Shown piece by piece: positions 19,332 to 27,558 of a DNA stretch of 34,873 bases; the first letter of the stretch is position 1, and each line of letters starts with the position of its first letter. The stretch is from Burkholderiaceae bacterium. Its GTDB lineage: Bacteria; Pseudomonadota; Gammaproteobacteria; Burkholderiales; Burkholderiaceae_C. The notes beneath the pieces were generated by a model. It had not been told where the DNA came from. It did not search any database and saw nothing but the letters and a program-made list of their open reading frames with translations. A program made the translations under genes and the position numbers. Location: contig JACSRM010000239.1 in NCBI GenBank assembly GCA_014879745.1, forward strand, positions 1 to 34,873, written 5' to 3'.

Positions 19332-19856
19332 ATGGCCCTCTATCAGATCGACGACTTCGTGCCGAGGATCGCCGGCAGCGCCTGGGTCGCCGAGACCGCG
19401 CAGGTCATCGGCCGCGTCGAGATGGCGGCCGATTCGAGCGTCTGGTTCGGCGCCGTGCTGCGCGGCGATACCGAGAATATCCGCATCGGTATCGGCTCCA
19501 ATATCCAGGACAACAGCGTCGTCCATGCCGACCCGGGCTTTCCGGCGCTGGTGGGCGACCATGTGACGGTCGGCCATCTGGTGATGCTGCACGGCTGCAT
19601 CGTCGGCGACAACACCCTGATCGGCATGCAGGCGGTGGTGCTCAACGGCGCGAAGATCGGGCGCAACTGCATCGTCGGCGCCGGTGCGTTGATCGCTGCC
19701 GGCAAGGAGTTTGCGGACGGTTCGCTGATCGTCGGCAGTCCGGCGCGCGTTGCGCGCCAGCTCACCCCCGAGCAGATCGCCGGCATCCGCTTCGGCAGCG
19801 AGCACTACATGGCGAATGCGCGTCGCTTCCGCGCCGCCTGCCGGCGCGTCGGATGA
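19332..19856 (+). CDS. Gamma carbonic anhydrase family protein
   Basis: Left-handed beta-helix hexapeptides: SVWFGAVLRGDTENIRIGIGSNIQDNSVVHADPG...VTVGHLVMLHGCIVGDNTLIGMQAVVLNGAKIGRNCIVGAGALI. Confidence 0.95.
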   Translation: MALYQIDDFVPRIAGSAWVAETAQVIGRVEMAADSSVWFGAVLRGDTENIRIGIGSNIQDNSVVHADPGFPALVGDHVTVGHLVMLHGCIVGDNTLIGMQAVVLNGAKIGRNCIVGAGALIAAGKEFADGSLIVGSPARVARQLTPEQIAGIRFGSEHYMANARRFRAACRRVG

Positions 19857-20821
19857 GCGAGCTGCAGCGCTTCCTGTTCGACGGCGTGCCGGTGCGCGGT
19901 GCGCTCGTGCGTCTGACGGACGCCTGGCGCGAGGTGCTCGCCCGCCGCGGCGGCGCGAATGCCTACCCCGCGCCGGTGCGATCGGTGCTCGGCGAGATGG
20001 CGGCGGCGGGCGTGCTGATGCAATCGAGCCTGCGCTTCGAGGGCGCCCTCGTGCTGCAGGTCTTCGGCGACGGGCCGGTCAAGCTCGCGGTCGCCGAAGT
20101 GCAGCACGATCTCGCCTTTCGCGTCACCGCCAACGTCGCCGGCGACGTCGCGGCCGATGCGCAGCTCGAGGCCATGCTCAACGTGCACGGCGGCGGGCGC
20201 TGTGCGATCACGCTCGACCCGCAGCGCCGTCAGCCCGGGCAGCAGCCCTACCAGGGCGTCGTCCCGCTGCACGGCGACCGGCGCGAGCCGCTGCAGCAAC
20301 TCTCGCAGGTGCTCGAACACTACATGCTGCAGTCCGAACAGCTCGACACGAAGCTCGTGCTCGCCGCCGACGACCGGATCGCTGCCGGGCTGCTGATCCA
20401 GCGCATGCCGGCCAGCGGCGCCGGCAACCTGAGCGGGCCGCGCAACGAGGATCGCATCGGCCAGGACGAGGACTACCGGCGCATCGCGATGCTCGCCGCG
20501 ACGCTGACGAGCGACGAACTGCTGACGCTGCCCGCCGACGCGCTGCTGCGCCGCCTGTTCTGGGAGGAATCGTTGCGCCGCTTCGAGCCGCGGGCCGGCG
20601 AGCCGGCGCCGCATTTCGCATGCAGTTGCTCGCGCGAGCGCGTCGGACGCATGCTGCTGGGCCTCGGCGCCCGCGAGGTCGGCGAGATCGTCGCCGAGCA
20701 GGGCCAGGTCGAGATCGGCTGCGAGTTCTGCGGCTTGAAGTACCACTTCGACCGTGTCGATGTCGGCGGCCTCTTCACGCCGGCCGGCGCGCAGTTGCCG
20801 GGGTCGGCGGCGGTTCACTGA
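19853..20821 (+). CDS. hslO: Redox-regulated chaperone Hsp33
   Basis: MSELQRFLFDGVPVRGALVRL...; C-terminal zinc site FACSCSRERVGRMLLGLG...CEFCGLKYHF (CxC/CxxC). ATGA overlap with the upstream gene. Confidence 0.95.
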   Translation: MSELQRFLFDGVPVRGALVRLTDAWREVLARRGGANAYPAPVRSVLGEMAAAGVLMQSSLRFEGALVLQVFGDGPVKLAVAEVQHDLAFRVTANVAGDVAADAQLEAMLNVHGGGRCAITLDPQRRQPGQQPYQGVVPLHGDRREPLQQLSQVLEHYMLQSEQLDTKLVLAADDRIAAGLLIQRMPASGAGNLSGPRNEDRIGQDEDYRRIAMLAATLTSDELLTLPADALLRRLFWEESLRRFEPRAGEPAPHFACSCSRERVGRMLLGLGAREVGEIVAEQGQVEIGCEFCGLKYHFDRVDVGGLFTPAGAQLPGSAAVH

Positions 20822-20830
20822 CGCCGGCCG

Positions 20831-22345
20831 TCAGGCGATCCGGGCCGCGGCGTTCGCGCCGCGCCACATCGCCTCGATCAGGTCGGCCGCACGCAATGGC
20901 GATGCGGCGGCGGCGTCGGCCGCCGCGCCATGCGCATGGGCCGCGGCGGCGGCGACGTCGAACGCCGATTCGCTGCCTCCGTGCTGTGCCCACAGGCCGC
21001 CGAGCCAGCCGGCGAGCACGTCGCCGGTGCCGGCGGTCGCGAGCGACGCGTTGCCGGTCGGATTGATGTGCGGCACGCGGCCCGGCGCGGCGACGATGCT
21101 GCCCGAGCCCTTGAGCAGGATGACGCAACGAAACCGCTCCGCCAGCGTCTGCGCGGCGCGCAGCCGGTCGGCCTGCACCTCGCGCGCGCTGCAGCCCGCC
21201 AGGCGGGCCGCTTCGAGCGGATGCGGCGTGAGCACCGTCGCCTGCGCGCGCGCGGCGCGCGCCGCCAGTTGCGTCTGCAGCGCCTCGTCGGATGCGATCG
21301 CATTCAGCGCGTCGGCATCGAGCACGAGCCGATCGGCCAGGCTCAGCAAGCGGGGCAGGGCTTCGCGCACCGCATCGCCGCCGCCGCAGCCGCAGACGAC
21401 GGTCGCGCCGCCGATCACCGCGCGCTCGCCCTGCCACCATGCGCGGCGAAACATCAGCTCGGGCCGCGCGATATCGAACTGCGGCGCCTCGACATCCAGC
21501 AAGCTGACGTAGACGCGTCCGGCGCCGGCCGCATGCGCGGCGCGCGCCGCAAGCACGGCGGCGCCGGTCATGCCCGCTGCGCCGCCGACGACGGCAAGAT
21601 CGCCGAAGTTCCCCTTGTGCTGCGCATGCCGGCGCGGCGCGTGCATCGCCCGCGCCGCATCGGCGCCGGTCAGCCAGGCGGCGGGTTCCTGCATGCCGCC
21701 TGCGACGCCCAGATCGTCGAACCAGATCGCGCCCGCGAAGTCGCGCCCGAGCCCGGTGAAGAGGCCCGGCTTGAGCGTCAGCAGCGCGAGCGTATGCGCG
21801 GCGCGCACACAGACCTCGCCCAGCGGCTGGCCGGTTTCGCAGTGCAGCCCGGAGGGCACGTCGACCGCGAGCACCGTGCACGCCAGCGCATCGAGTTCGC
21901 CGATCGTCGCCGCGAGGCGATCCTGCGGCGCGCGGCTTGCGCCCAGGCCGAGCAGGGCGTCGATCGCCAGATCGTGCCGCGCCAACGGTGGCGAGCCTGT
22001 AGCGCCGATCCGGACGCCCGCGGCCTGCGCGCGGTGCAGTGCGTCGGCGGCGTCGGGCGGGAAAGCCGCCGCATCGCCGAGCAGCGTGACGCGCACCTCG
22101 CGCCCGGCCGCAATCAGGCCGATTGCGGCCTCCAGCCCGTCGCCGCCGTTGTTGCCGGGGCCGGCGGCGATCCAGACCCGCTGTGCGTGCGGTGCGACGG
22201 CCAGCGCGAGGCGCGCCACCGCCGCACCGGCGCGCCGCATCAGCGTATGGGCCGGCAGCGCCGCCTGCGCCTGCTGCTCGATCGCGCGGCTGGCGGCGAT
22301 GCCATGCAGCGGCAACGGCGATCTGGGGCGGGAAGCGTCGAGCAT
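20831..22345 (-). CDS. nnrD: Bifunctional NAD(P)H-hydrate epimerase / ADP-dependent NAD(P)H-hydrate dehydratase
   Basis: VWIAAGPGNNGGDGLEAAIGLIAAGREVRV; dehydratase part AVVGGAAGMTGAAVLAARAA...VLTPHPLEAARL...ILLKGSGSIVA...NPTGNASLATAGTGDVLAGWLGGL. Alternative start at 22408. Confidence 0.94.
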   Translation of the reverse strand: MLDASRPRSPLPLHGIAASRAIEQQAQAALPAHTLMRRAGAAVARLALAVAPHAQRVWIAAGPGNNGGDGLEAAIGLIAAGREVRVTLLGDAAAFPPDAADALHRAQAAGVRIGATGSPPLARHDLAIDALLGLGASRAPQDRLAATIGELDALACTVLAVDVPSGLHCETGQPLGEVCVRAAHTLALLTLKPGLFTGLGRDFAGAIWFDDLGVAGGMQEPAAWLTGADAARAMHAPRRHAQHKGNFGDLAVVGGAAGMTGAAVLAARAAHAAGAGRVYVSLLDVEAPQFDIARPELMFRRAWWQGERAVIGGATVVCGCGGGDAVREALPRLLSLADRLVLDADALNAIASDEALQTQLAARAARAQATVLTPHPLEAARLAGCSAREVQADRLRAAQTLAERFRCVILLKGSGSIVAAPGRVPHINPTGNASLATAGTGDVLAGWLGGLWAQHGGSESAFDVAAAAAHAHGAAADAAAASPLRAADLIEAMWRGANAAARIA

Positions 22346-22522
22346 CGCGATCGGGTTCGTCGGTGAAGGGGCGGGCCGGTGCAGGCCGGCTTCGATTGCG
22401 GCTGCCATTGTGTTTCAGTTCGGGCCCGCCGGCGTGCCGTCGGCGGGGTTCGTCGTCGCATCTCGGGTGCGCGCCGGCAGGGCCATTGCGCGCCGCACGC
22501 CCTGCGCGGAGAATGCCGCGCC

Positions 22523-23116
22523 ATGGAGCCCGCCGATCCCCCACCCGCGCCGGCGAGCGAGCCCGATGCAGGCTCCGCGCCGGGCGGCAGCCCATTCGTG
22601 GCCACACCGGTGATCGTGGCGTTGCTCAGCCTGAGCGGCGTGCTTGGCGCCGCGCTGTTCGCCAACTGGGACAAGGTATTCGGCAGTGCGCCGGCCAAAT
22701 CCGCGGCCTCCGCTGCGGCGGGCGGATCGACCGCGGGCCCGGCTTCGGCCACCCTGCAGCGCTTGGACGGCGCGTGGTTGAGCCCGATCGCGGTGCATCC
22801 CTATCAGCCGGACCAGCAGTTCCGTCTGCGGCTCGTCCTGAATGTCCATGGCAGCGAAGTGAGCGGCAGGGTCAGCGACGAGCCCGAAGGCGGCGGCCGC
22901 GGCGGATGGGCGTTCGAGATCCTGTCGCCGAAGGCGGTCGCCGACGGTCTTGACTTCCAGGTTTCGAGCACGTGGTGCTGCGAGGACGGCAAGAACGTTC
23001 CCTACGAGGTCTTCTACCAGGTGCGGCCGACCTCGCAGGGGTTGGCGGTCACGCGCCGCAACAACGTACCTGGCGGCGGCAAGGTCGAGCGCTTTCTGCT
23101 CGAACGCAGCCATTGA
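22523..23116 (+). CDS. Hypothetical protein with one N-terminal TM segment
   Basis: MEPADPPPAPASEPDAGSAPGGSPFVATPVIVALLSLSGVLGAALFANWDKVF... followed by a soluble domain; intact ORF, no family recognised. Confidence 0.65.
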   Translation: MEPADPPPAPASEPDAGSAPGGSPFVATPVIVALLSLSGVLGAALFANWDKVFGSAPAKSAASAAAGGSTAGPASATLQRLDGAWLSPIAVHPYQPDQQFRLRLVLNVHGSEVSGRVSDEPEGGGRGGWAFEILSPKAVADGLDFQVSSTWCCEDGKNVPYEVFYQVRPTSQGLAVTRRNNVPGGGKVERFLLERSH

Positions 23117-23221
23117 AGCCGGCGTCGCCGGTGGGTTCGAGATTCCGAATCCCCGCCCTCTCAGCACGGCCGGCCTGACGCGGCCCGTCGTTGTGCGGGC
23201 TTCTGCGCCGTGCCCGCGCCG

Positions 23222-23512
23222 TCAGTCGCTGCGCAGAACCAGCATCACCTCGGCAAGCTCGCGCCCGGGTTCACCTTCGATCTCGTAGGTCCTGGCGAGC
23301 GTTCCCGAGAGATTGCCCGCTTGCCAGGCCTCGAGTGCCTGGGGCGATTCCCAGACGTAGATCCCGCCGTACTCGCCGGTTGCGGCAAACTTGACGTAGT
23401 ACTTCTGAACCAGGCCGGGGACGTTGCGATAGCGGTCCGAGCGCTCGGCGAAACGCCGCTCGACTTCGCGATGCTCGAGACCCGAACGGTAGCGAATGAT
23501 TTGGATGATCAT
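23222..23512 (-). CDS. YdhR-like / antibiotic-biosynthesis-type monooxygenase
   Basis: MIIQIIRYRSGLEHREVERRFAERSDRYRNVPGLVQKYYVKFAATGEYGGIYVWESPQALEAWQAG...: ferredoxin-fold monooxygenase pattern. Confidence 0.7.
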   Translation of the reverse strand: MIIQIIRYRSGLEHREVERRFAERSDRYRNVPGLVQKYYVKFAATGEYGGIYVWESPQALEAWQAGNLSGTLARTYEIEGEPGRELAEVMLVLRSD

Positions 23513-23698
23513 TCTGCCTCCTTTCATCGGAAGATCCGGCGCCGCATCGATCCGGGCGACGTTCTGCAAGCGTCGACGTCCTCGCTTCCGCGCGGCGCCC
23601 ACGAGCTCGAACGGCGCTTCGATCATGCATCGGTCGTTGCGGTCCCGCCGGGCAAGGGTTCGATGAGGCCACGGCCGGTGTCTGCCGATGCGGGCGTC

Positions 23699-23718
23699 GA
23701 GCCTCTCTGCAGAGGCTC
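23699..23718. promoter_or_regulatory. Perfect inverted repeat / hairpin, function unknown
   Basis: GAGCCTCT-CTGC-AGAGGCTC: 8-bp perfect arms, 4-nt loop. Confidence 0.5.
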
Positions 23719-23765
23719 ATTAGAATCACCATAGCGCGGTCGGGACGGAATGCAAACGGCGGCGG

Positions 23766-23990
23766 TCAGCCCGCCGGTCTGCTTCGCCACTGCGCCGGCG
23801 TGCTGCCCGTCCAGCGCTCGAAGGCGCGCCAGAAGATGCGCGGTTCGGCGTAGCCCAGCGACTGGCCGGTCTCGGCCTATTCGGCGGGTGCGTCGTGGAG
23901 CGCAAGATCGCGCGTCAGCAGCGCCTTCGCCGCGTCGACGTCACTGCGGTCGATCGCCTTTTCGCGCCGGCCGGCTTCGTCGAGCGCCGT
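23766..23990 (-). pseudogene. Remnant of an AraC-family C-terminal HTH domain interrupted by an in-frame TAG
   Basis: Reverse strand, one frame: ALDEAGRREKAIDRSDVDAAKALLTRDLALHDAPAE*AETGQSLGYAEPRIFWRAFERWTGSTPAQWRSRPAG*. Second half matches the AraC C-terminal helix pattern and resembles LAEIGQALGYAEPSVFNRAVRRWTGSAPGAWR of the AraC gene at 26345-27451. Confidence 0.7.
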
Positions 23991-24215
23991 CACGGCCGCG
24001 CCTGGCGGTACCCGCGGAGCATGATCACGACGCCAACCCGGTTCAGCGGGAGTGGGGGCAGGAGCGCGAGCCGGCCGAAGGTGGTCGGATGGGGGACGGA
24101 CAAGATGTACGAGATGTCCGTGAACAGGCCCGAGAAGCGCTCGCCGGCGACGATCGCGGCAATGGTGCATCGTGCACCCGCTGCTGCGTCGATCTGGGCG
24201 ACACGAGATGCCCAT

Positions 24216-25046
24216 CTAGTGCTCGTCGCGCGCGCGATCGTCACCGGCGGCGATGATCAGCGCGGGCATCGAGAATACGGCCGCGCCGCCGGCATCGACG
24301 AACGGCGCGAGTGTGTCTTGCGCCGCGCTGCGCAGGCGCTCGAACTGCGCGTCGTCGAGCAGGCCGCCGAGTGTCCAGACGCAGGCGCGCTCGGTCGCGA
24401 CGAGCGCGTCGATCGACGCGAATCGTACGCTGCCGTCGCGGCTTGCGACGTGCGCGTCGGCGAGCCCGGCGTCGCGGCACAGTGCGCGCAGGGCCGCCGC
24501 GTCGCCGAGGGCGAACGGCGCGCGAAACGCGTCGCCGACGCTCTTGCCGAACAGCCGGTCGAGCAGCGCCGCGAGCGCCGCGTAGCCGGGCGAACGCTCG
24601 ACCGCGTCGCATACCGCGACCGCGAGCCGGCCGCCGGGCTTCAGCACGCGGCGCATCTCGCGCAACGCGGCGACCTTGTCGTCGAAGAACATCAGGCCGA
24701 ACTGGCTGACGACGGCGTCGAAACTCGCATCGGCGAACGGCAGCGCTTCGGCGCGGCCATCGCACCACTCGATCGTCGTCGGCTTGCGCCGCGCCACGGC
24801 AAGCATCGCCGGATTCGCGTCGAGCCCGACGACGCTGCCGCCAGGTGCGACACGTTCGGCGGCGACGCAGGTCAGCGCGCCGGTGCCGCAGGCGACGTCA
24901 AGCACGCGTTGGCCGCTGCGCAGGCCTGCGATGTCGCACAGCGTCGCGGCCCACGGGCGGAACAGCGCCGGCACGAAGTACTCGTCGTAGATCGCGGCCG
25001 GGTCGCGTTCGGCCGGCGGTGCGTGCGGGTGCAGCGTTGTGTCCAT
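24216..25046 (-). CDS. Class I SAM-dependent methyltransferase
   Basis: GQRVLDVACGTGALTCVAAERVAPGGSVVGLDANPAMLAVARRK...ALPFADASFDAVVSQFGLMFFDDKVAALREMRRVLKPGGRLAVAV. Confidence 0.92.
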   Translation of the reverse strand: MDTTLHPHAPPAERDPAAIYDEYFVPALFRPWAATLCDIAGLRSGQRVLDVACGTGALTCVAAERVAPGGSVVGLDANPAMLAVARRKPTTIEWCDGRAEALPFADASFDAVVSQFGLMFFDDKVAALREMRRVLKPGGRLAVAVCDAVERSPGYAALAALLDRLFGKSVGDAFRAPFALGDAAALRALCRDAGLADAHVASRDGSVRFASIDALVATERACVWTLGGLLDDAQFERLRSAAQDTLAPFVDAGGAAVFSMPALIIAAGDDRARDEH

Positions 25047-25078
25047 GCGAGCCTCCTTCGATCGACGGTGCGCGTAGC

Positions 25079-26110
25079 ATGGGCCGCACGATGAGCGCCG
25101 GCCATGACTTGCCGTCCGCGTCGCATGACGGCGCGTCCGCGTTCGACGTGCTGTCCGACGTCCTGCGCGCGGTTCGGCTGACCGGCGCGCTGCTCTTTCT
25201 CGTCGACGCAGCGACACCCTGGCACAGCTGGGCGCCGCGCAGCGACGCGTTCCGGCGCCTCGTGCTGCCGGGCTGCGCGCACATGGTCTCGTACCACGTG
25301 CTGACCGAAGGCCGCTGCTGGGCGGGCCTGAGCGATGGCGAGCCGTGCGCCGTCGAGGCCGGCGACGTGCTGATCGTGGCGCATGGCGAGGCCTACTACC
25401 TCGCCGCTCCGGTCGACGCGCCGCCGAGCTACGGGCCGCGGGAAGCGCTCGACTTCTTTCGCGACATGGCCGCCGGCGTCATGCCGTCGGCAGTCGCCGA
25501 AGGTGGCAGCGGCGCGAAGACGCGCTTCATCTGTGGCTTTCTCGGCTGCGACCGCGAGCCGTTCAACCCGGTGCTGTCGGCACTGCCACCGCTGACGGTC
25601 GTTCGCGGCTCGCGCGCCGGCGACCGCATGGCCCCTCTGGTCGAGTTCGCGGTGCGCGCGCTGCGCGAACCGCGCGGCGCCGGGCAAGACGGCGTGCTGC
25701 TGCGCCTGGCCGAGTTGATGTTCGTCGAGGTGCTGCGCCGCCATCTCGACGCGCTGCCCGCGGCCCGGACCGGCTGGCTCGCCGGTTTGCGCGACCCGCT
25801 GGTCGCGCGCGCGCTGCAGCGTCTGCATGGTGCTCCCGCGCAGGCGTGGACGCTCGAGTCGCTCGCCGACGCGACCGGCGCGTCGCGCACGGTGCTTGCC
25901 GAGCGCTTCGCGCACGTCGTCGGCCTGCCGGCGATGACCTACCTCACGCGGTGGCGCATGCAGCTCGCTTCGCGCTTGCTCGCCGACGGTGACGCGAAGG
26001 TGCTCGCGGTCGCGACCGCCGTCGGCTACGAGTCGGAGGCGGCGTTCAGCCGTGCGTTCAAGAAGGCGGCGGGTGTGGCGCCGGCACTGTGGCGGCGGCG
26101 CGGTGCTTGA
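25079..26110 (+). CDS. AraC-family transcriptional regulator (cupin-type sensor)
   Basis: Cupin-like N-terminus (LPGCAHMVSYHVLTEGRCWAGLSDGEPCAVEAGDVLIVAHGEAYYL); AraC HTH WTLESLADATGASRTVLAERFAHVVGLPAMTYLTRWRMQLASRLLADGDAKVLAVATAVGYESEAAFSRAFKKAAGVAPALWRR. Divergent from the methyltransferase. Confidence 0.92.
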   Translation: MGRTMSAGHDLPSASHDGASAFDVLSDVLRAVRLTGALLFLVDAATPWHSWAPRSDAFRRLVLPGCAHMVSYHVLTEGRCWAGLSDGEPCAVEAGDVLIVAHGEAYYLAAPVDAPPSYGPREALDFFRDMAAGVMPSAVAEGGSGAKTRFICGFLGCDREPFNPVLSALPPLTVVRGSRAGDRMAPLVEFAVRALREPRGAGQDGVLLRLAELMFVEVLRRHLDALPAARTGWLAGLRDPLVARALQRLHGAPAQAWTLESLADATGASRTVLAERFAHVVGLPAMTYLTRWRMQLASRLLADGDAKVLAVATAVGYESEAAFSRAFKKAAGVAPALWRRRGA

Positions 26111-26344
26111 ACGCTCGCGACCAGCGGTGTGCGCTTGGACGTCCTCGGCCTCGCTTTCGGTGACTGCGGCCGCTTCGATCTCCTCGTGCGGTGCCGGCCG
26201 GCGCGGCACCACCCGCGGCGCAGCCTGGCATTCGGCGCCCGCATGCCGCGGCAGCGACGCTGCACGGACACCCGGTGCTTCGGGTGCCAGCGTCCGCAGG
26301 GATCCGCGCCGCCAGCCGCTGCATGAATGCCGGCGAGGACACCG

Positions 26345-27451
26345 TCAGCCGCGTGCTGCCGATGGCATCGCGCGCCTGGTGTTCTGCGCCGCCCGATCCC
26401 CCTGCTGCGCCAGCCGCCACGCTCCCGGCGCGCTGCCGGTCCAGCGCCGCACCGCGCGGTTGAACACGCTCGGCTCGGCATAGCCGAGCGCCTGGCCGAT
26501 CTCGGCCAGCGGGCGGCGCGTGTGCGCGAGCGCGTGCAGCGCCGCGTCGCGCCGCGCCTCGTCGAGCAGGCCCGAAAAGCTCAGGCCCTGCGCCTGCATG
26601 CGCCGCGCCAGCGTGCGCTCGGTGAGGCCGAGTGCGCGCGCCGCCTGCGCGCGCGTCGGTAGCTGGCCCTGCAGCTGGGCGGCGATCCAGACGCGCAGCG
26701 CCTGCGCCAGTTCGCCGCGCTGCGACAGCGCCGCGAGCCGCGCGCGCGCCTGCGCCAGTTCGCCGCGCTGCGACAGCGCCGCGAGCCGCGCGCGCGCCTG
26801 CGCGTGATGCGCCCGCGCGAGCTGCGCGTCGGCCTGCGGCAGCCTCGCGTCGAGCTGCGCGTTGGCGATCAGCACGCCGCTGAACGCCTGCTCGAATGCG
26901 ACCGCGCACTGGAAGACCTCGCGATATCCGGCGAGCGGCCCGAGGCGCGGCTGGCTGAACTGCACCGCCTGCGGCCGCAGCGCGCTGCCTGTCACCCAGC
27001 GCGCGAAGACCACCACCGCCGCCAGCACGGCCTCGATCTGGTGCGGGCTGAACGCAAGCGTGCCCTGGCGCGGGTGGTAGACGACCCAGCAGGCGTCGCG
27101 CCCGGCGATCATCTGGAAGCGCCCGCCGTCGCTGATCAGGCGCTGGTACTGCTGCACCAGCGCAAACGCCTCGCGCAGCGTAGGCGCCGACTGCAGCAGG
27201 TAGCTCACGACGTTGAAGTTCGCCGGCCCCACGCCCGCGCCGGCCTTCAGCCCGAAGCCCGCGTCCTGCGTGCAGTGCACGGCGGCGCGCCACAGGCGGG
27301 TGATGTGGTCGATCGGCCAGCGCTCGGCGTCGAGTTCGTCGGCGCCGATGCCGGCGCTGGCGAGCAGCGTCTCGCGCGTCACGCCCTGCTGCTGCGCGGC
27401 GGCGAGCACGGTGCCCACCCAGCTCATCGAGACCGTGGCCTGCAAGGTCAA
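26345..27451 (-). CDS. AraC-family transcriptional regulator (arabinose-binding-domain/OruR-like type)
   Basis: HTH: LPTRAQAARALGLTERTLARRMQAQGLSFSGLLDEARRDAALHALAHTRRPLAEIGQALGYAEPSVFNRAVRRWTGSAPGAWR; N-terminal VGPANFNVVSYLLQSAPTLREAFALVQQYQRLISDGG. Confidence 0.92.
   Translation of the reverse strand: MTLQATVSMSWVGTVLAAAQQQGVTRETLLASAGIGADELDAERWPIDHITRLWRAAVHCTQDAGFGLKAGAGVGPANFNVVSYLLQSAPTLREAFALVQQYQRLISDGGRFQMIAGRDACWVVYHPRQGTLAFSPHQIEAVLAAVVVFARWVTGSALRPQAVQFSQPRLGPLAGYREVFQCAVAFEQAFSGVLIANAQLDARLPQADAQLARAHHAQARARLAALSQRGELAQARARLAALSQRGELAQALRVWIAAQLQGQLPTRAQAARALGLTERTLARRMQAQGLSFSGLLDEARRDAALHALAHTRRPLAEIGQALGYAEPSVFNRAVRRWTGSAPGAWRLAQQGDRAAQNTRRAMPSAARG
26701..26796 (-). repeat. 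Perfect 48-bp x2 in-frame tandem repeat within the AraC gene
   Basis: CCTGCGCCAGTTCGCCGCGCTGCGACAGCGCCGCGAGCCGCGCGCGCG occurs twice, 26701-26748 and 26749-26796; encodes QARARLAALSQRGELA twice. Confidence 0.97.
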
Positions 27452-27484
27452 GCGCTCTGTCCTGCAAAGTCAATCGATGCCGAT

Positions 27485-27513
27485 CCTAACAGCCTATCGT
27501 TACGGCCCAACAG
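27485..27513. promoter_or_regulatory. Candidate AraC-type direct-repeat operator
   Basis: CCTAACAG (27485) and CCCAACAG (27506), 7/8 identical, 21 bp apart, between the divergent AraC gene and FAD dehydrogenase. Confidence 0.35.
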
Positions 27514-27558
27514 GGCGATGCGCCGGGCACGGCCTCGCCCACACCGGAGACGAACGAT

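Noticed and set aside
26111-26344. Possible remnant gene between the two AraC genes (e.g. minus-strand STRLTVSSPAFMQRLAARIPADAG)
   Set aside because: The fragment is too short and unclear in all frames to assign to a family; left as unexplained intergenic DNA.
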